The notes under the pieces: model-generated
Told to the model about the DNA's origin: nothing
Database searches by the model: none
The model's input: the letters and a program-made list of their open reading frames with translations, nothing else
Assembly: GCA_905212085.1 (NCBI GenBank)
Contig: CAJMDF010000042.1
Span: 1-16,137 of the forward strand
DNA length: 16,137 nt
From: an uncultured Clostridium sp.
GTDB taxonomy: Bacteria; Cyanobacteriota; Vampirovibrionia; Gastranaerophilales; Gastranaerophilaceae
Reading direction: 5' to 3'
Shown here: piece by piece, positions 6,923 through 12,790 of the stretch
How positions within the stretch are numbered: the first letter of the stretch is position 1
Layout: every line of letters begins with the position of its first letter
Made by a program: the position numbers and the translations under genes

Positions 6923-7942
6923 ATGAATATATTGTCAGGACTTACGCTAAAAGAAATTGAAAAAATTACAGATGAATTGCATGCTTCCAAATTTAGAGCA
7001 AGACAAATTCATAATTGGGTTTATTTAAAATCTGTTAAAGATATTGATGAAATGACGGATTTGTCTGTAAAGTTCAGAGATGAATTAAAGCAAGTTGCAA
7101 AAGTTTCTGATACAAAAATTAAAGTAAAACAGGAAAGTTCTGATGGTACATTGAAATACTTGCTTGAATATCCTGACGGTGAATGTGTCGAGACTGTTTT
7201 GATGCGCTTTGATAACCGTGCAAACTTGACAGCTTGTGTTAGTTCTCAGGTTGGTTGTGCTGTTAATTGTTCTTTTTGTGCAACAGGTAAAAGAGGTTTT
7301 ATAAGAAATCTTACTTATAAGGAAATTATTGAACAGGTATTAACTATTCAAAGAGATACCGGACTAAAAGTTACAAATGTTGTTTTTATGGGGCAGGGCG
7401 AGCCGCTTTTAAATCTGGATAATGTCCTAAAAGCTATGGAAATTTTTAATGAGAATTTCCAAATAGGTGCAAGACGTTTGACAGTATCTACTTCAGGAAT
7501 TATTCCAGGTATTAACAAATTAGCTTCAATTGATATGCAATCAACTTTAGCGATTTCTTTGCACGCACCAAATCATGAAATACGCAAACAGTTAATGCAG
7601 ATTGAAAATAAATATCCTATGCCTGAGTTAAAAAAAGCGTTGAAAGATTATATTGCTAAAACCGGTCGAAGGATTACTATTGAATATCTTTTAATCAAAG
7701 ATTTAAATGATACTTTGCAAAGTGCAAAAGAATTAGTAGCATATCTTCACGATTTGAAGTGCAATATTAATTTAATTCCGTATAATCCTACAGAAAAAAA
7801 TGATTATCAAAAGCCTTCAAGCCATTCGATTATGCGTTTTAAATCCTTGTTGGAACAGTCTGGAAAGAAAGTTACAGTAAGATTAGAACGTGGCGCGGAT
7901 ATTGATGCTGCTTGTGGTCAATTGAGAGGTAAAGTAAATTAA
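6923..7942 (+). CDS. rlmN: Dual-specificity RNA methyltransferase RlmN
   Basis: RlmN is a radical SAM enzyme that methylates C2 of adenine in 23S rRNA (A2503 in E. coli numbering) and in some tRNAs, using a methyl-cysteine intermediate. The 339-residue length is normal. The cluster motif CxxxCxxC is C112, C116, C119 in GCAVNCSFCATG. The catalytic C-terminal cysteine is C331 in DIDAACGQLRG. FMGQGEPLLN (about 155-164) and RRLTVSTSGIIPGI (about 184-197) are typical SAM-binding segments. The N-terminal accessory domain (about 1-95) has the usual FRARQIHNWVY motif. The AAGGA ribosome binding site at 6912-6916 lies inside the upstream gene, and dtd starts 2 bases after the stop, so translation is probably coupled across the operon. 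The cytosolic product helps decoding fidelity and ribosome function. Confidence 0.96.
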   Translation: MNILSGLTLKEIEKITDELHASKFRARQIHNWVYLKSVKDIDEMTDLSVKFRDELKQVAKVSDTKIKVKQESSDGTLKYLLEYPDGECVETVLMRFDNRANLTACVSSQVGCAVNCSFCATGKRGFIRNLTYKEIIEQVLTIQRDTGLKVTNVVFMGQGEPLLNLDNVLKAMEIFNENFQIGARRLTVSTSGIIPGINKLASIDMQSTLAISLHAPNHEIRKQLMQIENKYPMPELKKALKDYIAKTGRRITIEYLLIKDLNDTLQSAKELVAYLHDLKCNINLIPYNPTEKNDYQKPSSHSIMRFKSLLEQSGKKVTVRLERGADIDAACGQLRGKVN

Positions 7943-7944
7943 AT

Positions 7945-8382
7945 ATGAAAGCGTTAATTCAAAGAGTTAAAAGAGCTTCTGTAACTATTGAGGGTGAACT
8001 TTTTTCTGCTATAAATTCAGGGATTCTTGTTTTTTTAGGTGTAGAAAAAAATGATGAAAAAGATAATGCAGAAAAATTAGCTCAAAAAATTGTTAATTTA
8101 AGAATTTTTGAAGATGAAAATGAAAAAATGAATTTATCGCTAAAAGATGTAAAGGGGGAAATTCTTGTTGTATCTCAGTTTACTCTTTGTGGCGATTGTA
8201 AAAAAGGTACTCGACCATCTTTTGATAAGGCAGCTAATCCTCAAAAAGCAGTTGATTTATATGAATATTTCATTAAATGTATTAAAGATGATAATATTCC
8301 TGTAAAAACAGGAAAATTCAGAGCAATGATGGATGTTGAACTCGTAAATGACGGTCCTGTCACTTTTTTGGTTGAAAAATAA
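7945..8382 (+). CDS. dtd: D-aminoacyl-tRNA deacylase
   Basis: This enzyme hydrolyses D-amino acids (and Gly) wrongly attached to tRNA. The 145-residue length is typical. The protein begins MKALIQRVKRASVTIEGE, the usual family start. It carries the signature SQFTLCGDCKKGTRPSF (77-93) and the cross-subunit Gly-cisPro motif in NDGPVT (G137, P138), which together form the active site at the dimer interface. It follows rlmN by 2 bases and is the last gene of that operon. The next gene has its own promoter starting just after its stop codon. I saw no strong terminator between them. Confidence 0.96.
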   Translation: MKALIQRVKRASVTIEGELFSAINSGILVFLGVEKNDEKDNAEKLAQKIVNLRIFEDENEKMNLSLKDVKGEILVVSQFTLCGDCKKGTRPSFDKAANPQKAVDLYEYFIKCIKDDNIPVKTGKFRAMMDVELVNDGPVTFLVEK

Positions 8383-8391
8383 CTGTACATG

Positions 8392-8420
8392 TTGCAAAAA
8401 AAAATAATTCATGTTATAAT
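8392..8420 (+). promoter_or_regulatory. Promoter of the zinc-ribbon protein-rimM-trmD operon
   Basis: TTGCAA (8392-8397) and a perfect TATAAT (8415-8420) are separated by 17 bases. The start of transcription would be near 8427, giving a leader of about 92 bases, long for this window. In that leader AATAAT (8468-8473) can pair with ATTATT (8491-8496), which continues into a T run to 8500. This is a weak attenuator-like hairpin of A-T pairs only. Confidence 0.6.
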
Positions 8421-8518
8421 ACAAATATTATCATAGAGTTAGAAATCGATTTTTTTTGACTGAGGAGAATAATTTAACCCGAATTACGTTATTATTTTTT
8501 AATTAAGAGGCTTTTATT

Positions 8519-9571
8519 ATGTATGTAAACAAGTGTATCAAATGTGGTCGTGAGTTTGAAACAAAAAACCCCAAAAGAGTTATTTGTCCGGATTGTTTGT
8601 ACCCAGATAAAAAGATGATGGTATCTCCGTCTACTTCAAATGATTCAGACACAAATTCAACTCCTGCATCTTCATATAGTAGTGAACAGTTGAACGGTTA
8701 TAGTGCCGGAGGAACAGATGAACCCCCTCGTTTCTATAGTGCTGGCGGAAATCCGGAGCCAAGATATAACAGACCTCAGAGATCTTATAATAACCAACAA
8801 GGTAATTATAACAGACAAGGTGGTTATAACAGATCTAACAATAATTATAATAGAAATTCTCAAGGCGGTTATAATAGATCTAATAACAATTATAACAGAC
8901 AAGGTGGCGGTTATAACAGACCTCGAAGACCTTACAATAATCAAGGCGGTTTCCAAAACAGACGTCCTCAAAATAACAGAAATAATTTTAACAGACGTCC
9001 TGTTCAGAAAAAAGCTCCAAAACAATTACTTGTAAGTAAGGAGCAATTAGAATTAATAGAAAAGCTGTATAAGGCTATGTTACCATTGCCAAACCCTGAT
9101 TGTCATGAAGTAATTGGTGAAAAAATTGGTCTAGAACCAAGAAAAGTATTTTTCGGAATTAATTTGGTAAGACAAAAAATGATGCTTCCTAAATTGCCAT
9201 TCCCAAAAAGAAAATTAGCAATTTCTCCGGATCAACTATTTGCTATTAAAAATTTATATGAACCATTATTACCATTACCTCCAATTGGTTGCCATAAAAT
9301 TATTGCAGCTCAGTTAAAAATGGATGAATGGAGAGTTCACGTTGGTATTGGTTTAATTCGTTCTCAAATGGGATTAGACAGATGGAATCAGGATAGACCT
9401 GATTTACCTGAAGAATTTAAAAAGCAAAAAGAAGAAGCTGCAAAAGCAGCAGAAAATGCAAAAAAAGAGGAAGAAAAAGCATCTGCTACAGAAGCTCCAG
9501 CATCAGAAGAACCTGCTAAACCTAAAAGAGGCAGAAAACCAAAGAAAGTTGAAGAAACTCCGGAAGCATAA
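8519..9571 (+). CDS. Unrecognised zinc-ribbon protein with Tyr/Asn/Arg/Gly-rich disordered region and a duplicated domain
   Basis: The 350-residue product is not one I recognise. The order is as follows. Residues 1-30 are a zinc ribbon with CIKC (C6, C9) and CPDC (C23, C26). Residues 31-80 are a Ser/Thr/Gly-rich linker with two YSAGG motifs. Residues 82-160 are low complexity and built from GGYNRSNNNYNR-like units, rich in Tyr, Asn, Arg, Gln and Gly. Two copies of a domain of about 53 residues follow (about 170-222 and 233-285). Each reads L-[VI]-S-x-x-Q-L, then LY, LPLP, CH and GI-x-L-[VI]-R. Residues 300-330 are Lys/Glu/Ala-rich. The tail KPKRGRKPKK (334-343) resembles an AT-hook. It has its own promoter and lies 5 bases before rimM. 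RNA or ribosome-assembly binding is inferred from composition and neighbours. AAGAGG (8505-8510) is the ribosome binding site. Confidence 0.85.
   Translation: MYVNKCIKCGREFETKNPKRVICPDCLYPDKKMMVSPSTSNDSDTNSTPASSYSSEQLNGYSAGGTDEPPRFYSAGGNPEPRYNRPQRSYNNQQGNYNRQGGYNRSNNNYNRNSQGGYNRSNNNYNRQGGGYNRPRRPYNNQGGFQNRRPQNNRNNFNRRPVQKKAPKQLLVSKEQLELIEKLYKAMLPLPNPDCHEVIGEKIGLEPRKVFFGINLVRQKMMLPKLPFPKRKLAISPDQLFAIKNLYEPLLPLPPIGCHKIIAAQLKMDEWRVHVGIGLIRSQMGLDRWNQDRPDLPEEFKKQKEEAAKAAENAKKEEEKASATEAPASEEPAKPKRGRKPKKVEETPEA
8762..8998 (+). repeat. Degenerate in-gene repeats coding for GGYNR-type units
   Basis: About three imperfect units of 40-45 bases run in tandem. The clearest pair is 8819-8863 and 8864-8905, coding GGYNRSNNNYNRNSQ and GGYNRSNNNYNRQG. 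A partial third unit follows. The bases differ mostly at third positions, so the copies are old or are held by selection on the protein. Unit number could vary between strains. Confidence 0.75.
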
Positions 9572-9576
9572 TTGTT

Positions 9577-10089
9577 ATGGCTAAATTTGTTTCTGTCGGT
9601 AAAATTTTAAATTTTCATGGAATTAAGGGTGAAGCAAAAGTTGGTTTTACTAAAAACCAAGCTGATTTTTTCTGCTCGTTAAAAGAAGTTTTTGTAAAAG
9701 TTGATCACGATTATAAATCGTTAAAAATTGATAGTATCAGACTGCATAAAAACTTTGCGCTTGTAAAATTTGACGGTATAAATTCTATTAATGAACTTAT
9801 GGAATATAAGGGTGCTTTTCTTTATGTAGAAGAAAATACTATTCGTGAAAATTTGGAAGAAGACGAGTTTTTAATAGATGAATTAGTAAGTCTTGAAGTG
9901 TTTGATCAAGGCGGGAAAAAATTAGGTTTTGTTGTTGGAGTATCCAATAACGGTGCAAATGATTTATTATCTGTTAAAACCAATTCAAAGCAAATTGTGC
10001 TTGTCCCTTTTGTGAAAGCTATTGTAACAGATGTAAGTATTAAAGAGAAAAAAATTATTATCAATAACATAGAAGGACTAATTGAATGA
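9577..10089 (+). CDS. rimM: Ribosome maturation factor RimM
   Basis: RimM binds ribosomal protein S19 and helps mature the 30S head. The 170-residue length is normal. The start VGKILNFHGIKGEAKV is the typical family N-terminus, followed by the beta-barrel domain to about residue 90. The PRC-barrel domain covers about 95-165 (EEDEFLIDELVSLEVFDQGGKKLGFVVGV and the end VLVPFVKAIV). Its stop overlaps the trmD start by ATGA, the classical rimM-trmD coupling. It follows the zinc-ribbon gene by 5 bases; a GGAAG at 9562-9566 is the only ribosome binding site candidate. Confidence 0.94.
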   Translation: MAKFVSVGKILNFHGIKGEAKVGFTKNQADFFCSLKEVFVKVDHDYKSLKIDSIRLHKNFALVKFDGINSINELMEYKGAFLYVEENTIRENLEEDEFLIDELVSLEVFDQGGKKLGFVVGVSNNGANDLLSVKTNSKQIVLVPFVKAIVTDVSIKEKKIIINNIEGLIE

Positions 10090-10781
10090 TTTTTGATGTT
10101 TTAACATTATTTCCCGAAATGATTGATAATTATTGCGGATATAGTATATTGAAACGAGCTGTTGAGAATAATGTTTTGCAAGTAAATACTATTAATCCCA
10201 GAGATTTTACACTTGATAAACACAAAAAAGTTGACGATACACCTTATGGTGGTGGTGCTGGTATGGTTTTAATGGCGCAGCCTTATGTTGATGCTTATGA
10301 GAGTGTTAAAAAACTAGAAAATTCAGTTACAGTAATGCTTTCACCACAAGGAACTCCGTTAGACGATAATTTAGTAAATGATTTAGCTAAATATGATCAG
10401 ATTGTTATGTTATGCGGTCATTATGAGGGGTTTGATGAGCGTATAAGAGATATTATTAAACCAAAGGAAATTTCTATTGGAGATTTTGTTCTGACCGGAG
10501 GTGAATTGCCTGCTTTATGTTTAATAGATGCTGTTAGCAGGAAAATAGAGGGAACTTTAGGAAAAATTGAATCTGCAGATGAAGATAGTTTTTCTAACGG
10601 ACTTTTGGAGTATCCACAGTATACAAAACCTAGAGAATATAGAGGCTTTAAGGTTCCAGAGGTATTATTAAATGGTAATCATAAGGAGATTAGCGAATTC
10701 CGTATACAAGAAAGCTTGAAAAGAACTAAAATAAAACGTCCAGATCTTTATTCTGCCTATATTGAAAAGATTTCAAGATAA
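10086..10781 (+). CDS. trmD: tRNA (guanine-N1)-methyltransferase TrmD
   Basis: TrmD makes m1G37 next to the anticodon, which prevents +1 frameshifting. The product has 231 residues, within the normal range. Trefoil-knot (SPOUT) SAM-binding motifs are clear: SPQG (86-89), LCGHYEGFDERI (109-120), IGDFVLTGGELPA (131-143), and the tRNA-binding/catalytic region EYPQYTKPREYRG (165-177). It overlaps rimM by ATGA. The ribosomal protein L19 gene (rplS), a frequent next neighbour of trmD, is absent: the next gene lies on the other strand, one base from the stop codon. Confidence 0.96.
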   Translation: MIFDVLTLFPEMIDNYCGYSILKRAVENNVLQVNTINPRDFTLDKHKKVDDTPYGGGAGMVLMAQPYVDAYESVKKLENSVTVMLSPQGTPLDDNLVNDLAKYDQIVMLCGHYEGFDERIRDIIKPKEISIGDFVLTGGELPALCLIDAVSRKIEGTLGKIESADEDSFSNGLLEYPQYTKPREYRGFKVPEVLLNGNHKEISEFRIQESLKRTKIKRPDLYSAYIEKISR

Positions 10782-10782
10782 A

Positions 10783-11259
10783 TTAGAATTTTCTGTTTAA
10801 GTCGTTGTAGTGTCCAAACCCAAGGACATCTTTAAATAATTTACCGACACCATAGATGCCAAGCCCTATTGCTGAGCCTTTAGACCATTTGCCTTTTCCT
10901 AAAAGAGCTCCAAGACCTAATGTGAATGGAACTACACTATTTACAACCATAGAACCAAAGCCTTTAAAGTAGCCTATTCCCGAATTTATGAAATGTCTCC
11001 AGTTGCTTTCAACCTCCCAGTTAAATACACCTTTTTTTAATTTAGATGTTGTAATACTCGGACTTGAAAGGTATTGAGTATTGCTGAATGCTTCCATACA
11101 AGCATTTGCATCACCTGTTTTTGAATAGACATCTGATTGAAGTTTCCCAACTACATGAGAATCATATGCGACAACGCCTAAAGCTGCGGCGCCGACTCCT
11201 TTAGCAAGATATTTTGTAAAATTACTTTTTACTGATGTAAGTGCTGTACTGATACTCAT
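10783..11259 (-). CDS. Unrecognised small membrane-associated protein
   Basis: The 158-residue product is not recognised. It has three Gly/Ala-rich hydrophobic stretches: about 20-33 (KGVGAAALGVVAY), about 102-121 (VVNSVVPFTLGLGALLG) and about 128-142 (GSAIGLGIYGVGKLF). A soluble middle of about 60 residues contains one Cys (C54). There is no clear signal peptide, so it is probably an integral or membrane-bound protein. It is the second gene of a two-gene operon. Its ribosome binding site AGGTGA (plus-strand TCACCT, 11263-11268) overlaps the TAG stop of the upstream gene, which implies coupled translation. It converges on trmD with a one-base gap. Confidence 0.75.
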   Translation of the reverse strand: MSISTALTSVKSNFTKYLAKGVGAAALGVVAYDSHVVGKLQSDVYSKTGDANACMEAFSNTQYLSSPSITTSKLKKGVFNWEVESNWRHFINSGIGYFKGFGSMVVNSVVPFTLGLGALLGKGKWSKGSAIGLGIYGVGKLFKDVLGFGHYNDLNRKF

Positions 11260-11266
11260 GTTTCAC

Positions 11267-12085
11267 CTATTTTTTTTCGGTTTTGTTATCTGTTTTTTTC
11301 GTATCTTTTACTTCAAATTCTTTTTCGACCTTTTTCCCGGACATTTTTAGTAAGATATTTGTTGCTTGCATTGCATCTTGTCCATAGCCTGATGATGAAT
11401 TTTGCATTGCTTTAAGAAGCCCTACTGTATAGTCATCACCTGTTACAACTCTTGAATCTAACGCACTAAGTGCAAGAATTTTTACCGGAGTATATGGATC
11501 TTGAAGCATTTTGTTTACTAATGCATTAAGAGCTTTATCATCTTTTCTTGAGTGATCTTCTTCTAATCTTGCGATTACTTCTTTTGCACCCATTAATCTT
11601 ACTTCTTTATCTTGACTGTTTAAATAATTTTCAAGATTTTTTATATATTCATCTGTTAGTTGGACTATTTCCCTTTTTTCAGTTTTCTTTTCTGTTGTTT
11701 TATTTTCAGTTGTATTTGTTGTTGTAGTTGTTGTTTTACTATCTGAATTATTTAGTCCTTTGTTTCCCCAATTATTAGTGTAATATTCAGGAGGGTAGCA
11801 TCCATTTACAGGATTTGTTCCGTAATTTGGAGCATTTACATTATACACAGGAGCTGTTGCTCCGGGAGTTGCTACTGATGGATTAAATATTTGAATGTTT
11901 ACACCTGAATAATTTGGAACTTGTACATTTTGACATTGAGGTTGAGTCATTGGCTGTGTTTGATATTGAACAGGAGTCTGAGCAGCTTTTATCGATTGTG
12001 AATTTTGCGGTTGTACTTGACAACTGTTACACTGCGTAATTACTTGTGGTTGTTGCATATTTTTTTGTCCTACTGAACTTTGCAT
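11267..12085 (-). CDS. Unrecognised protein: Gln/Pro-rich disordered N-terminus, HEAT-like helical C-terminal domain
   Basis: The 272-residue product is not recognised as a family. Residues 1-110 are disordered-looking and rich in Gln, Pro, Asn and Val, with five Cys (20, 23, 51, 96 among them) and no signal peptide. Residues 115-140 are a Thr/Lys/Glu linker with a run of six Thr. Residues 141-247 form a helical region with HEAT/armadillo-like spacing (KEVRLMGAKEVIARLEED, then DPYTPVKILALSALDSR, then GQDAMQATNILLKMSG). The tail is Lys/Asp-rich. HEAT-like repeats usually bind other proteins, so a scaffold role with the membrane protein encoded 7 bases downstream is a reasonable guess. Upstream, a GGG-containing stretch serves as a weak ribosome binding site. 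The -10 candidate TATATAA (plus strand about 12109-12117) has no good -35. Confidence 0.75.
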   Translation of the reverse strand: MQSSVGQKNMQQPQVITQCNSCQVQPQNSQSIKAAQTPVQYQTQPMTQPQCQNVQVPNYSGVNIQIFNPSVATPGATAPVYNVNAPNYGTNPVNGCYPPEYYTNNWGNKGLNNSDSKTTTTTTNTTENKTTEKKTEKREIVQLTDEYIKNLENYLNSQDKEVRLMGAKEVIARLEEDHSRKDDKALNALVNKMLQDPYTPVKILALSALDSRVVTGDDYTVGLLKAMQNSSSGYGQDAMQATNILLKMSGKKVEKEFEVKDTKKTDNKTEKK

Positions 12086-12181
12086 GAAAACTACCCTTTT
12101 ACTACTACTTATATAAATAAAGTCTTTTTTTACTTTTTTATTGCTCTATTTTTAAGAAATGTTACATAATTTTTTATATTT

Positions 12182-12787
12182 ATGCATGAAAGTTATAATC
12201 AAATTATGGGTAGTTATGAAGAAAATTTTTTAGCAAAGCGTCCTCAACATCTTTGTCATATGTGCGGAAAGTGTTGTCGTGTTGTATCTCCTCCGATTCC
12301 ATATGAAGAATTAAAAAAAATGGCAGCAAAAGGTGATAAAGGAGCTATTGATTTTTTATCTTTGTTTGTTCCTTATGAATCAATTGAAGAAGCAAGAAAA
12401 GTTGATGCTTCTATTGTGGATAATATTATTAATCACAAAATAGAAGATGGAATTTATAATGAAGCAGAAACTACTTTTTATTATTGTAAATACTTACAAG
12501 ATGACAATTTATGTTCTCGCTATGAATCTCGTTTGACTTTGTGTAAGCATTGTCCGTCATCCCCGTGGGTTATTGTGCCGCCAGGTTGTGGGTTTGAAGG
12601 ATGGCTTTTTTGGCAACGTGAAGAAATTAAGCAAAAAGTCAGACGTTATAAAGAGGAATTATTAGAATTAGAACTGTTACGTTTAAAAACAAAAAATACC
12701 GATACTGTTAATAAAATATTAGCAGTAGAACAAAAGATAAAGAAAAATATTGATATGTATAAAAAATACGGTTCTGAAAACTGGTAA
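12182..12787 (+). CDS. YkgJ-family cysteine-cluster protein (second copy)
   Basis: This 201-residue paralogue of the protein at 6240 has the metal-binding module CHMCGKCC (C25, C28, C31, C32). A second Cys set follows: C102, C111, C121, C124 and C136 (YYCKYLQDDNLCSRY, TLCKHCP, PPGCGFEGW). Both copies also share a segment PYxxxEEAxK between the two sets. Residues about 148-196 form a long charged helix likely to be a coiled coil, absent from the first copy. As in the first copy, there is no ribosome binding site before the ATG. TTGCTC (12141-12146) and CATAAT (12165-12170) with 18 bases between them would give a leader of only a few bases. It converges on the GH57 gene 3 bases downstream. Confidence 0.85.
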   Translation: MHESYNQIMGSYEENFLAKRPQHLCHMCGKCCRVVSPPIPYEELKKMAAKGDKGAIDFLSLFVPYESIEEARKVDASIVDNIINHKIEDGIYNEAETTFYYCKYLQDDNLCSRYESRLTLCKHCPSSPWVIVPPGCGFEGWLFWQREEIKQKVRRYKEELLELELLRLKTKNTDTVNKILAVEQKIKKNIDMYKKYGSENW

Positions 12788-12790
12788 TTT

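Noticed and set aside
8672..9035. Open frames on both strands over the low-complexity part of the zinc-ribbon gene (110 and 117 residues)
   Set aside because: Their Ile/Thr/Val-rich products come from reading repetitive AAC/TAT/AGA codons in other frames. No ribosome binding site or domain supports them.
10782..10782. Expected bidirectional terminator between trmD and the convergent gene
   Set aside because: Only one base separates the stop codons and no hairpin with a T tract is visible, so none is called.
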